Origin: Planctomycetota bacterium
Lineage (GTDB): Bacteria; Planctomycetota; Phycisphaerae; Phycisphaerales; UBA1924
Length of the DNA stretch: 64,000 nt
NCBI GenBank assembly: GCA_963204725.1
Contig: CAUJHH010000019.1
Span: 1 to 64,000 of the forward strand
Direction: 5' to 3'
Made by a program: the position numbers and the translations under genes. Positions 26,307 to 34,811 of the stretch are shown here, piece by piece. How positions within the stretch are numbered: position 1 is the stretch's first letter; each line of letters starts with the position of its first letter. The notes beneath the pieces were generated by a model, which had not been told where the DNA came from, made no database searches, and worked only from the letters and a program-made list of their open reading frames with translations.

Positions 26307-27197
26307 ATGCGCGTCGTCGATCCCGAATCTCTGGCGGCGTTCCTGGCCCGCACACGGCGGCGGCTCTCGGCGTGCCGCGCTGGGCCGGGCGTGGTGGGCG
26401 TTGGGGGGCCACAGGCGGAAGTCGGGATCCGCGATCTCGGGCCGGGCTTTGTCACGTGGAAGGTTGTTGACGACGGCGGGGCGACGCCGACGGCCAGTTC
26501 CGATCGGGCATTCTGGATCGCGCCCGAGCGCCCGATCACCGGTGAGGACGTGCGCGAGGCGGTGGAGTTCTATCGCGGGCTCGGGCGCGGGCGGGCGTTC
26601 TTTGTCGTCGGCCCGCAAGCGTGGAGCGATGCCCTAGGAGCCGAGATGCTCCGCGCGGGGATGAGGCCTTGGCCGTATGTGCGGTATCCGGTCTTTGTGC
26701 GCGAGACGACGGAGCGGCCGGGTGAAACGTGGCGGGATTCGGCGTTCGTCGTGCGGGTCGTGGGAAGCGATCGCGACGATCAGGGCGATCGCGAGCCCGC
26801 TCTCGACAGCGTGCTCGAAGGCATCGCGCCGTGGTACGGGCGAGAGTGGCTGCCACTGGTGAGGCGGGTGGTCGCGGAGGCCGGCGCGGAGCTGCACGTC
26901 GCGTTCGAAGGCGAGAGTGACAACGCGCGCCCGATCGCGATCGGCGGCCTGGTGGTGGATGGGGCATGGAGCTACGTCTGCTTCGGGGCGACGGAGGAGT
27001 CCAGCCGCCGCAAGGGGGCTCAGACTTCCCTCTTCCGCTCACGCCTCGCGAGTGCGAAGCGTCAGGGCGCGACATGGTGCGTCGGCGAGACCAACACCGT
27101 GGCGGAGCAGTCGCTGCGGAACTTCCTGCGCTGCGGCTTCACCGAGGCGTGTGAGATGGTGGTGTGGGGGTGGGAAGAAGAAAGGGCTGCCCCATGA
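26307..27197 (+). CDS. GNAT-like acetyltransferase
   Basis: A 296-residue protein. The C-terminal half reads like a GNAT domain: ARPIAIGGLVVDGAWSYVCFGAT, then RRKGAQTSLFRSRLASAKRQGATW, the acetyl-CoA loop, and ETNTVAEQSLRNFLRCGF. The N-terminal half (PITGEDVREAVEFYRGLGRGRAFFVVG) may be a second, degenerate GNAT fold. Substrate unknown. The ATG at 26307 was chosen over a GTG 15 bases earlier. It overlaps the following VOC gene by 4 bases (ATGA). Confidence 0.7.
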   Translation: MRVVDPESLAAFLARTRRRLSACRAGPGVVGVGGPQAEVGIRDLGPGFVTWKVVDDGGATPTASSDRAFWIAPERPITGEDVREAVEFYRGLGRGRAFFVVGPQAWSDALGAEMLRAGMRPWPYVRYPVFVRETTERPGETWRDSAFVVRVVGSDRDDQGDREPALDSVLEGIAPWYGREWLPLVRRVVAEAGAELHVAFEGESDNARPIAIGGLVVDGAWSYVCFGATEESSRRKGAQTSLFRSRLASAKRQGATWCVGETNTVAEQSLRNFLRCGFTEACEMVVWGWEEERAAP

Positions 27198-27637
27198 ATG
27201 GATCTGCATCGCACCCCACCGGCATCTACGAAACCATCCTCTACGGCGAGGACCTTCCGGCGATGGAGCGGTTTTACCGCGATGTCGTCGGCCTGTGGCT
27301 GGTGAGCGGCGTGGAGGAGCGCAGCCGCGGGTTCCGGGTTTCACCGACCCAGATGCTTCTCATCTTCCGCGCCAGCGAGACGCTCAAGGGCCACCCGATG
27401 GTGCCGACGCATGGCACCACCGGCGAGGGGCACGTCGCCTTTGCGATCGAGCGCGGCACATACGACGCGTGGAAGGAGCGGCTCGCGCTCGCCGGTGCCA
27501 CGATCGAGAAGGAGGTCGAGTGGCCTGTGCAAGCCGGAGTGCCGGAGACGGTCGGTGAGCGGGCCCGTTCGATCTATGTCAGAGACCCCGCGCGGAACTC
27601 GGTGGAGCTGGTCGAGGGGGACCTCTGGCCTCGGTAG
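27194..27637 (+). CDS. VOC (glyoxalase-fold) family protein
   Basis: A 147-residue protein, translationally coupled to the GNAT gene. Two VOC half-motifs are visible: HPTGIYETILYGEDLPAMERFYRDVVGLWL and RSIYVRDPARNSVELVEGDLW. GHVAFAIE gives the His of the metal site, and the last Glu (VELVEG) the other ligand. Cytosolic, substrate unknown. Confidence 0.85.
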   Translation: MNGSASHPTGIYETILYGEDLPAMERFYRDVVGLWLVSGVEERSRGFRVSPTQMLLIFRASETLKGHPMVPTHGTTGEGHVAFAIERGTYDAWKERLALAGATIEKEVEWPVQAGVPETVGERARSIYVRDPARNSVELVEGDLWPR

Positions 27638-27787
27638 ACGGGTGGATATCCGGGACCGGCCAACGAAACCGGGGCGGGCGCACTCCAAATAGTGGATTGA
27701 GCGGAGGTTGACCGGGTGCTTCCGCGGGCCGAGTGTGGCCTGCGGCGTCCGGGCCGCTCTTGGTACGATGCGGCCTGGAGATCGCCC

Positions 27788-28372
27788 ATGATCGACATGT
27801 TCATGTCCGGACAAGCGGCGTGGTTCGGCGTCCCCGCCATCGCCGGGACTCTGATCTTCATTCTCAAGCTCGTGCTGATGTTCGTCGGGGGCGACTCGCT
27901 CGACCTCGACACCGACATCGACACGCCCCCCGATGGAATCGCTGACGCGCACGACAGCACCAGCGCGTTCAAGGCGTTCTCGCTCCAGAGCGTCGCTGCC
28001 TTTGCGATGGGATTCGGCTGGGGAGGCCTTGCGGTCTATCACGGGCTGAACGCGGGCATCATGATGAGCGTGATCGGCGCGGTGGGCGGCGGCGTCCTCA
28101 TGATGTGGGTTCTGGCGGTCCTCCTCAAGGGGATGCTCTCATTGCAGAGCGACGGCACCGCCACCATGCGGAGTGCGGTCGGCACCGAGGGCGATGTCTA
28201 CGTCACCGTGCCGGGCGAGGGCGCGGGGCGCGGACAGGTGAAGCTGGTTGTCAGCGGGCGTCAGCGGATCGTGAACGCCACCACCGAGGGCGATCCCCTG
28301 CCGACATCTTCGCGAGTGAAAGTCGTCCGCGTGAACGACGACAACTCGGTGTCGGTGGTCGGCGCTGGGTGA
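27788..28372 (+). CDS. NfeD-like membrane protein
   Basis: A 194-residue protein. It has membrane helices in the N-terminal half (FGVPAIAGTLIFILKLVLMFV, VAAFAMGFGWGGLAVYHG, MMSVIGAVGGGVLMMWVLAVLL) and an OB-fold-like C-terminal domain (GTEGDVYVTVPGEGAGRGQVKLVV, SSRVKVVRVNDDNSVSVVG). NfeD proteins work with flotillins, and the next gene is a flotillin, 110 bases downstream. The start is the ATG at 27788; the frame is open further upstream without a likely start. Confidence 0.8.
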   Translation: MIDMFMSGQAAWFGVPAIAGTLIFILKLVLMFVGGDSLDLDTDIDTPPDGIADAHDSTSAFKAFSLQSVAAFAMGFGWGGLAVYHGLNAGIMMSVIGAVGGGVLMMWVLAVLLKGMLSLQSDGTATMRSAVGTEGDVYVTVPGEGAGRGQVKLVVSGRQRIVNATTEGDPLPTSSRVKVVRVNDDNSVSVVGAG

Positions 28373-28482
28373 TGTCAGGTTGGAGTGGGGCTCGCGGAGA
28401 GTCGCTGGCCGGCACACGGCGGCCGGGAGTCTGATGTACGCACGCGGCGCATCTCGCGCAGGTTCGAGGGAGGTCCGGTCCG

Positions 28483-30099
28483 ATGAATGAACTGTCCTAC
28501 ATGCTCGCGTCGCTTCCCGCCAAGTCCGCGAACCCCGCGTGGTTCTTCGGGCTCATCGGCGCGGTGGTGCTCCTGTTCCTGTTCATGGTGATCCTGCTGG
28601 CGACGCGCTACCGGCGTTGCCCGTCCAACCGGATCCTTGTGATCTACGGAAAGGTCGGGGCCAACAAGGCCTCCCGATGCCTGCACGGCGGCGGCGCGTT
28701 CGTCTGGCCGCTGATCCAGGACTACTCATACCTCTCGCTGGAGCCGATGGTCATCGACATCCCGCTGGAGGGTGCGCTCTCGCTCAACAACATCCGCGTC
28801 AACGTCCCCTCGACGTTCACGGTCGGCATCTCGCAGGACCCGATCCTGATGAACAACGCCGCGGAGCGCCTGCTGAACCTGAACTCGCAGCACGTCCGCG
28901 AGCTGGCCCAGGACATCATCCTCGGCCAGCTCCGTCTGGTCATCGCGACGCTCACGATCGAGGAGATCAACAACGATCGCGAGAAGTTCATGACGAAGAT
29001 CAACGAGAACGTCGCCGACGAGATCCTGAAGATCGGCCTCGCGCTCATCAACGTCAACGTCCGCGACATCACCGACGAGTCGGGCTATATCCAGGCGATC
29101 GGCAAGCGGGCCGCGGCCGAGGCGATCAACCGCGCCAAGGTCGACGTCGCCCAGCAGGAGCAGACGGGCGCGACCGGCGAGGCGATCGCCGTGCGTGAGA
29201 AGACCGTGAACGTCACGCGTGAGCAGGCCGCCGCGATCCACCAGCAGAAGAACCTCGAGCAGGAGCAGCGCGTCAAGGTCGCCGCGTTCGAGGCCGAGGC
29301 GGTCAAGGGCGAGGCCCAGGCCCAGCGCGATCGCGAGATCGCGATGGCCCAGCGCGAGGCCGAAACCGTCGCCGCCAAAAAGCACGCCGAGCAGGAGCAG
29401 CGCATCCGCGTCGCCGACGCCGAGGCCTCCGCCACAACCGGCGAGAACACCTCTCGCGCCACCATCGCAGAGAGCAACGCCAAGCTCGCAGAGATCCAGG
29501 CCGACGCCACCAAGCGGTCGCAGGTCGCAGAGGCCAAGGCCCAGGAAGCCATCATGCTCGCGCAACGCGACCAGGAGCTCGCCCGGCTCGCCCGCGACCA
29601 GATCGCCCCTCAGGAGATCGAGAAGCGCCGCATAGAGATCGCCGCCGAGGCCGAGGCCGAGAAGGTCCGGCGCGAGGCACAGGGCACCGCGGATGCCATC
29701 CTCGCCAAGTACGAGGCCGAGGCCAAGGGCGTCCAGCAGGTCATGGAGGCAAAGGCAGAGGGCTACCGCAAGCTCATTGAAGCGTGCGGCACCGACCCCG
29801 CCGTCGGCCCCACGCTCCTCCTCATCGAGCAGCTTCCCAAGCTCGTCGAGCACCAGGTCAAGGCCATCCAGGGGCTCAAGATCGACAAGATCACCGTCTG
29901 GGACACCGGCAGCGGCAGCGACGGCCGCAACACCACGGCGGATTTCCTGTCCGGGCTTGTGGGCTCGCTCCCTCGCCTCCACGAACTCGCCAAGCAGGCC
30001 GGGATCGAGCTCCCTGCGGCTCTCGGCAAGCTCGCCGAGCGCGACAGCACGGCGGTCACGCGCAAGGGCGCGAGCCAGCAGGAGAAGCCTCAGGCGTAG
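28483..30099 (+). CDS. Flotillin-like SPFH-domain protein
   Basis: A 538-residue protein. A single membrane helix (WFFGLIGAVVLLFLFMVILLA, residues of about 21-42) is followed by the SPFH domain (NRILVIYGKVG, GGAFVWPLIQDYSYLSLEPMVIDIPL, LINVNVRDITDESGYIQAIG). A very long Ala/Glu/Gln-rich coiled coil follows (AEAVKGEAQAQRDREIAMAQREAE, EIEKRRIEIAAEAEAEKVRREAQG), and a C-terminal oligomerisation region. It organises membrane microdomains in partnership with NfeD. Matches the YuaG/FloT type in length and order. Confidence 0.92.
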   Translation: MNELSYMLASLPAKSANPAWFFGLIGAVVLLFLFMVILLATRYRRCPSNRILVIYGKVGANKASRCLHGGGAFVWPLIQDYSYLSLEPMVIDIPLEGALSLNNIRVNVPSTFTVGISQDPILMNNAAERLLNLNSQHVRELAQDIILGQLRLVIATLTIEEINNDREKFMTKINENVADEILKIGLALINVNVRDITDESGYIQAIGKRAAAEAINRAKVDVAQQEQTGATGEAIAVREKTVNVTREQAAAIHQQKNLEQEQRVKVAAFEAEAVKGEAQAQRDREIAMAQREAETVAAKKHAEQEQRIRVADAEASATTGENTSRATIAESNAKLAEIQADATKRSQVAEAKAQEAIMLAQRDQELARLARDQIAPQEIEKRRIEIAAEAEAEKVRREAQGTADAILAKYEAEAKGVQQVMEAKAEGYRKLIEACGTDPAVGPTLLLIEQLPKLVEHQVKAIQGLKIDKITVWDTGSGSDGRNTTADFLSGLVGSLPRLHELAKQAGIELPAALGKLAERDSTAVTRKGASQQEKPQA

Positions 30100-30124
30100 C
30101 GGCGCGATGGCGCTCAACCGGGGA

Positions 30125-31672
30125 TCAGGTCCCGGCTGGCTTCGGGGCCGAGTCCTGGATCGCGACGCGCACGATGAGTGTGTCGTCGCGGTTTCCGGAG
30201 CGGTCTCTGAGCGGCTCGATCTCGCTCATGAGCGCGGCACAGAGTCCTGTGCCGGAGGCGTGCTGCGGATTGCGTTCGGCCGAGGCGTGCTTGCGGCAGC
30301 GCTCAACGATGGCGGTGAAGCCGTCGATGCCGAGGAGATCTCCCTCGGCGCGTTCGAGTTCGATCGCGCCGTCGGAGTAGGCGAGGATGGCGTCGCCGGG
30401 CGAGAGCGAGAGCGACTGCTCTCTTGGGTCGAACTCGGGAGGGTCGAGCAAGCCGAGGATGGGCGCGGTGGCCTCGAGTTGTCGTGCGAAGCCGGCGCGG
30501 GGGAGGAGGAGCGCGGCCGGGTGGCCGGCGTTCGCCCAGCGGACGCGCGCGGTGTCGACATCGCCGGCCTCGTTCTTCGGAACGCCGGGCTCGACGCGCA
30601 TGCAGATCGCCGTGGCGTAGATGCCCTTGGTCGCGAGGAGCGCGCCGGTGAACTGGTTGAGCGTGGAGAGGACCTGGCCCGGCGGAGAATCCGGCGCGAG
30701 CGCGAAGGTGCGCTCGAGCTCGCCAAAGAGCCGGTTGACGGCGAGCGCCGCGGTGACGCCGTGGCCGGTCACGTCGATCAGGATGATCGAGATCGGGGTG
30801 CCGGGCCGGGGGAGCGCGATCGCGGCGAGGGCGGCCTCGGGATCGGGCGGCTCGCTGGCCTGGGGCGGATGGATGAAGACGAAGTCGCCGCCGATCTGCA
30901 TCGCGGGCTCGTAGCAGTATTCGACACGGATCGGCCCGCGCGAGATGGGGGGCGGGAAGAGCGCCTCGTGCATGCGCCGGGCGTCGGTGAGCTCGCGGGT
31001 GACATCCTGGTAGCGTCGCGAGGCCTCTCGCGCCATGAATCGCTCGTTGAACGAGCGATGGAGCCACCAAGACCAGAGGAACCCCGGCAGTCCGGCGAGC
31101 GGCGAGAGGGCGATCAGGATGAGCTTGAGTTCCGTCGTGGTGTCTGTGATGAAGAGGGTGGCTCCGGCGTAGACCGTGAGCACGGGCATGATCAGACGCA
31201 GGCCCTCTTTGGGCGAGAGGTTCACCAGCCATGTGGAGACGAAGTGGATGACGAAGACGGCGATGAGCGTCGCGAGCCCCTGGAGGAACGCGGCGCGGGG
31301 CTCGGAGACCGGGAGAGCGTCCTTGATGAGGTTGGTGTTGTCGGTGAGCGGCGTGGCGAGGATCGCGATCACGCACGCGCTGCCGATCACCCAGCTCATG
31401 AGATGGACGAGCGACTCGCGCGTGCGCGGGTGGCGGGCGAGATAGATGAGCGTCCACAGATGGAGCGCCATGATGGCCAGATCGGAGAACAACTGCACAC
31501 CTGGGCCGATGAAGGATTTGGCGGCGAGCGCCATGATGATCGCGCGCGGGAGCTTGAGCAGAAAGAACCCGACGGCGATCGCGCAGTACCAGAGCGCGCG
31601 CTTGCGGAGGGTGCGGGCGCGCTCGGTCTCATAGAGGGAGGCGAACTCGGCTGGGATGAAGTCTGGGGGCAT
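30125..31672 (-). CDS. PP2C-type (SpoIIE family) phosphatase with membrane N-terminus
   Basis: A 515-residue protein. The first half has about six hydrophobic helices (ALWYCAIAVGFFLLKLP, LATLIAVFVIHFVSTWLV and others) and no recognisable periplasmic sensor domain. The second half is a SpoIIE/RsbU-like phosphatase: RMHEALFPPP, GGDFVF with the first metal Asp, IILIDVTGHGVTAAL, ANAGHPAALLLPR, AILAYSDGAIELE and NRDDTLIVRV. It probably dephosphorylates a Ser/Thr-phosphorylated regulator such as an anti-anti-sigma factor. Last of four co-directional genes and convergent with the flotillin gene. Confidence 0.88.
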   Translation of the reverse strand: MPPDFIPAEFASLYETERARTLRKRALWYCAIAVGFFLLKLPRAIIMALAAKSFIGPGVQLFSDLAIMALHLWTLIYLARHPRTRESLVHLMSWVIGSACVIAILATPLTDNTNLIKDALPVSEPRAAFLQGLATLIAVFVIHFVSTWLVNLSPKEGLRLIMPVLTVYAGATLFITDTTTELKLILIALSPLAGLPGFLWSWWLHRSFNERFMAREASRRYQDVTRELTDARRMHEALFPPPISRGPIRVEYCYEPAMQIGGDFVFIHPPQASEPPDPEAALAAIALPRPGTPISIILIDVTGHGVTAALAVNRLFGELERTFALAPDSPPGQVLSTLNQFTGALLATKGIYATAICMRVEPGVPKNEAGDVDTARVRWANAGHPAALLLPRAGFARQLEATAPILGLLDPPEFDPREQSLSLSPGDAILAYSDGAIELERAEGDLLGIDGFTAIVERCRKHASAERNPQHASGTGLCAALMSEIEPLRDRSGNRDDTLIVRVAIQDSAPKPAGT

Positions 31673-31726
31673 GTCCGATTGCCGCGGGTCGCGCGGTCCA
31701 TCGCGCTCGGGACGCCGTGGGAGGGG

Positions 31727-32302
31727 TCAGGGGAGAGGTGCGGAGAAGAGTAGGGAGTCGGTGCGTCTCGGCGCGCCGGCTGTGCGGCGTTCGTGGTCGA
31801 GGAGCCACTCCTTGCGCGGGATCCCGCCCCCGAAGCCGGTGAGCGATCCATCGGCTCCGATTACGCGGTGACATGGGACGATGATGGGGATCGGGTTGCG
31901 CCCGTTGGCGAGGCCGACGGCGCGGGTGGCCTTGGGGTCACCGAGGGAGGTCGCGATCGCCCCATAGGTGGTGGTCGTGGCAAAGGGGATCTGGACGAGT
32001 CGGGTCCAGACTCTCTGCTGGAAGTCGGTGCCGCCCGCGTCGAGGGGGACAGAAAAATGAGTCAGCGTGCCCCTGAAATAGCGATCGAGCTCGTCGGCGG
32101 CCTGGTTGAGGATCCGCTTCGCGGCGGGGTCGACACTCGACGGGGAGCTGGATGGTGGAACGCGGGACGGTGTCGCGTCGAAGTCGACGGCGCGGAGGCC
32201 GACCGGCGAGGCCGCCAGACCGAGGGGACCGATGGGCGTGTCGATGATGGTGCGGGCGAGGCGGTCGGCGGCGACGCTGGGGCTGTGGATGATCGCTCTC
32301 AT
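31727..32302 (-). CDS. ogt: Methylated-DNA--protein-cysteine methyltransferase
   Basis: A 191-residue Ogt/Ada C-terminal-type protein that removes alkyl groups from O6-alkylguanine by irreversible transfer to a Cys. Seen: FQQRVWTRLVQIPFATTTTYGAIA, the helix-turn-helix, and the active-site motif IPIIVPCHRVIG. IDTPIGPLGLAASPVGLRAV is the usual N-terminal domain. ATG at 32302 chosen. It lies 20 bases after the DinB-like gene, in a four-gene run. Confidence 0.93.
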   Translation of the reverse strand: MRAIIHSPSVAADRLARTIIDTPIGPLGLAASPVGLRAVDFDATPSRVPPSSSPSSVDPAAKRILNQAADELDRYFRGTLTHFSVPLDAGGTDFQQRVWTRLVQIPFATTTTYGAIATSLGDPKATRAVGLANGRNPIPIIVPCHRVIGADGSLTGFGGGIPRKEWLLDHERRTAGAPRRTDSLLFSAPLP

Positions 32303-32322
32303 CGTGGCGGCTCCCGATGCTC

Positions 32323-32841
32323 TCAGGCAAGGACCGACTTGAAACCGAGGGCGCGGCGCAAGTCGGAGATCTGGCCCGCGTGCATCCCGTTGTGGAATGA
32401 CATGCGGAGCACGAGCATCGCCAGCGTGGTCTGCGAGCTCCCCCACTGCGTCGTCGAATCGAGCTGCGCGGGCGTCGCGGCCCGAGCGGCTGCGGCGAGT
32501 CGGTCGCACGCGGACTCGAAGATCTGGACGCAGCGCGCGAACGCGGGGTAGGTCGTGTGGTCCGAGGTGGGCGTCGAGCCGAATGCGACCGATTCGGTGC
32601 CAAATCGCTGCGAGTCGCCCTTGGGGCCGACGATGAACTCGGCATCGGGGAGGGGCTGTCCATCCAATCGCTCGGTGACGCGGCTCATCACGAGTGCGCA
32701 GTGGCCGAGGTTCCACGCGGCGTGGTTCGGGAGGGACGGCGCGGTGCGGACTCGCATCCCGTCGTCGAACCCGGCGAGGAATCGCCCGAGGAGTTGCTTG
32801 TTGGCGAGGACCGATTCGGCGAGCAGATCGTTGGCGGTCAT
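32323..32841 (-). CDS. DinB-like putative metal-dependent protein
   Basis: A 172-residue protein with the four-helix DinB/YfiT pattern. HAAWNLGH near residue 40 and HNGMHAGQISDLRR near the end supply the three His ligands of a metal site. Members are thiol transferases or hydrolases; the substrate here is unknown. It lies 28 bases downstream of the M61-like gene. Confidence 0.85.
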   Translation of the reverse strand: MTANDLLAESVLANKQLLGRFLAGFDDGMRVRTAPSLPNHAAWNLGHCALVMSRVTERLDGQPLPDAEFIVGPKGDSQRFGTESVAFGSTPTSDHTTYPAFARCVQIFESACDRLAAAARAATPAQLDSTTQWGSSQTTLAMLVLRMSFHNGMHAGQISDLRRALGFKSVLA

Positions 32842-32869
32842 GGCCGCATTGTACGGGCGGCGGGTCGGA

Positions 32870-34630
32870 TTACCCTGGGCTTCGCGTCAGGGGCATATAG
32901 GCCCGGACGGGCTTTGGCGCGGAGACGGCCTCGTACTCGATGGTGCGACTCTCGCCGGACTCGTTCTTCACAACGGCAACGGCCTTGGGCGGCCCATTGG
33001 GGACTCCGTCCATGCTGAACGAGACGAGGGTCATGCCGTCGCGGATCCCTGCGAGCTCGGCGCCGGAACCGGGGCGCACGCCGCGAATTGCCTTGTTCGT
33101 GCGGGCCGCCTCGAAGTCGAATCCTGGATCGGAGACGCGCATGGAGCGGGAGGTGAGCTCGAGGGCCGGGGCGGTTGTGCGATCGGGTATGGGAACCTCG
33201 CCGCCATGCTCGACGCAAGCGCGAATCCGATCGGCGAACTCCGCGTCGGTGTAGGACTCAACGAGCGCGAGGACGCTTTCGGTCGTGAACTCCACGCCGT
33301 TCTCCACGGCGCGGGTGAGCATATCTCGGGCGAGTGTGTCAACGGAACGATCGCCGATGTGTTCGGGCGTGCTGGTCCGGAGGCGTTCGTCGATGGCCAA
33401 GGCGATGAGATCGCCGCGACGGTACGGGAGGTCGCCGATGTTCCGGTTGGACCAGAATCCCTGCGCGATGGCGGCATTGTCGGCGTCACGCTCCGGATTC
33501 GAGTCGTAGCGGCTGAGCGCTTCGGAGAGGTCGGCGGCGTACTCGGCATCGCCCCAGAGGCCGGAGGCGTGGAGGACGCGCCGGGCGAGGAAGTCGGTGA
33601 ATCCCTCGGAGAACCAGTAGCCGCAGGGCTCGGGCTTGTCGTTGATGTTGATCTTGCCGCCGATCCACGTGTGCATGTATTCGTGGGCGAGGAGGCGTTC
33701 GACGCGTCGGAGCTGCTCGGAGCCTGGCTCGAGCGATATGTTGGGGGCGCAGAAGAGGGCGAAGGCGTTGTTGAGTCCGGTGCCGCCGAGGGAGTACCCG
33801 CCGGGCCTTGACTCGCCCTGTGGCACGATGCTGACGAGGAACCAGGGGTCGGTGTGGTCGGCGAAGAAGTCGCGCTCGGCGTGGACGATGCGCTCGCTCA
33901 GTTCGGCAAACTCGCTGTCGTCAAACTCCCACTTGTCGGACTGGATGTAGACGCCGAGGCGATTGGACCCGATCTGGCGTTCGAGCAACCGGCCGTTGCC
34001 CGCGATGATGACCGAGTGCAGGAACTTCTCGCCCGGCATGCGGACGACACGCTTGTTCGGACCCGGGCCGTACGAGGAGACGACGCTCCATCCGGGTTGT
34101 GCGAGGCCCTCAAGATCGATTGCAATCTCGCGCGGCTCGGGTGTGCGCATGTGATCGGGGTAGGCGAGCGCGAGGTGGCCAATCGCGTGGACCATGTCGG
34201 GTGCGACCGCGGTGCGGTAGTCGTTGCCGCGGGTCGTGGGCTCGCGAACGCCCGGGGCGATGCGATACTCGCAGTTGATGCGCTCGCCGGGCGCGTGGGT
34301 GATGGTCCACGTGCGTGGGCCGGACCTGGTGATTTCAACGGGATCTCCGTCGTCGGTGGTCGATGAGATGGTGAGGATGTCCGCCGCCGGCTCGCTGGTG
34401 CCCCCCCACTCTTCCGGGAGTGAGATGGTGCTGGAGCCGTCGTCTTCTCCCTTGAAGGAGAGGCCGACGGCGAGCGCGGGAAGCTCTCCCTGCTCGTACG
34501 CGAGCGTGTACGAGAGGTCGGGAAGGTCGCCTGGGGTGTGGATCACGCCGTCGGAGCCGGCAGTCGCCTGCACGATCGCGCCGACGATGGCGATGAAGAG
34601 AACGCGGATGATTTCGAGGATTGCAGCCAT
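32870..34630 (-). CDS. M61-like (glycyl aminopeptidase family) metallopeptidase with PDZ domain
   Basis: A 586-residue exported protein. The N-terminus (AAILEIIRVLFIAIVGAIVQATAG) is a signal peptide. The gluzincin motif HEYMHTW (HExxH, near residue 310) and the downstream Glu in SEGFTDFLARR are as in M61 and M1 enzymes. The beta-rich N-terminal part and the C-terminal PDZ-like segment (AIRGVRPGSGAELAGIRDGMTLVSFSMDG) are the M61 order. It likely acts in the periplasm on peptides. First of four co-directional genes; start ATG at 34630 because the longer frame has no signal-peptide character. Confidence 0.82.
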   Translation of the reverse strand: MAAILEIIRVLFIAIVGAIVQATAGSDGVIHTPGDLPDLSYTLAYEQGELPALAVGLSFKGEDDGSSTISLPEEWGGTSEPAADILTISSTTDDGDPVEITRSGPRTWTITHAPGERINCEYRIAPGVREPTTRGNDYRTAVAPDMVHAIGHLALAYPDHMRTPEPREIAIDLEGLAQPGWSVVSSYGPGPNKRVVRMPGEKFLHSVIIAGNGRLLERQIGSNRLGVYIQSDKWEFDDSEFAELSERIVHAERDFFADHTDPWFLVSIVPQGESRPGGYSLGGTGLNNAFALFCAPNISLEPGSEQLRRVERLLAHEYMHTWIGGKININDKPEPCGYWFSEGFTDFLARRVLHASGLWGDAEYAADLSEALSRYDSNPERDADNAAIAQGFWSNRNIGDLPYRRGDLIALAIDERLRTSTPEHIGDRSVDTLARDMLTRAVENGVEFTTESVLALVESYTDAEFADRIRACVEHGGEVPIPDRTTAPALELTSRSMRVSDPGFDFEAARTNKAIRGVRPGSGAELAGIRDGMTLVSFSMDGVPNGPPKAVAVVKNESGESRTIEYEAVSAPKPVRAYMPLTRSPG

Positions 34631-34811
34631 GGGGAGTGAGTGGGGCGAAGGGCGAGAGTCGTGGAATTGAGACCTGCGGGTCTCGGGGTTGTACCCGTGG
34701 AGATGCCAAGACGGGGCGGTTTCCGTCAGGAAAGCACCAGAATATGGTGTCGGGATGTGGAGCGGGGCAGGGTGAGGGGCGAGTGTGAGGCCGGTCGGGT
34801 ACGCTGCGGGG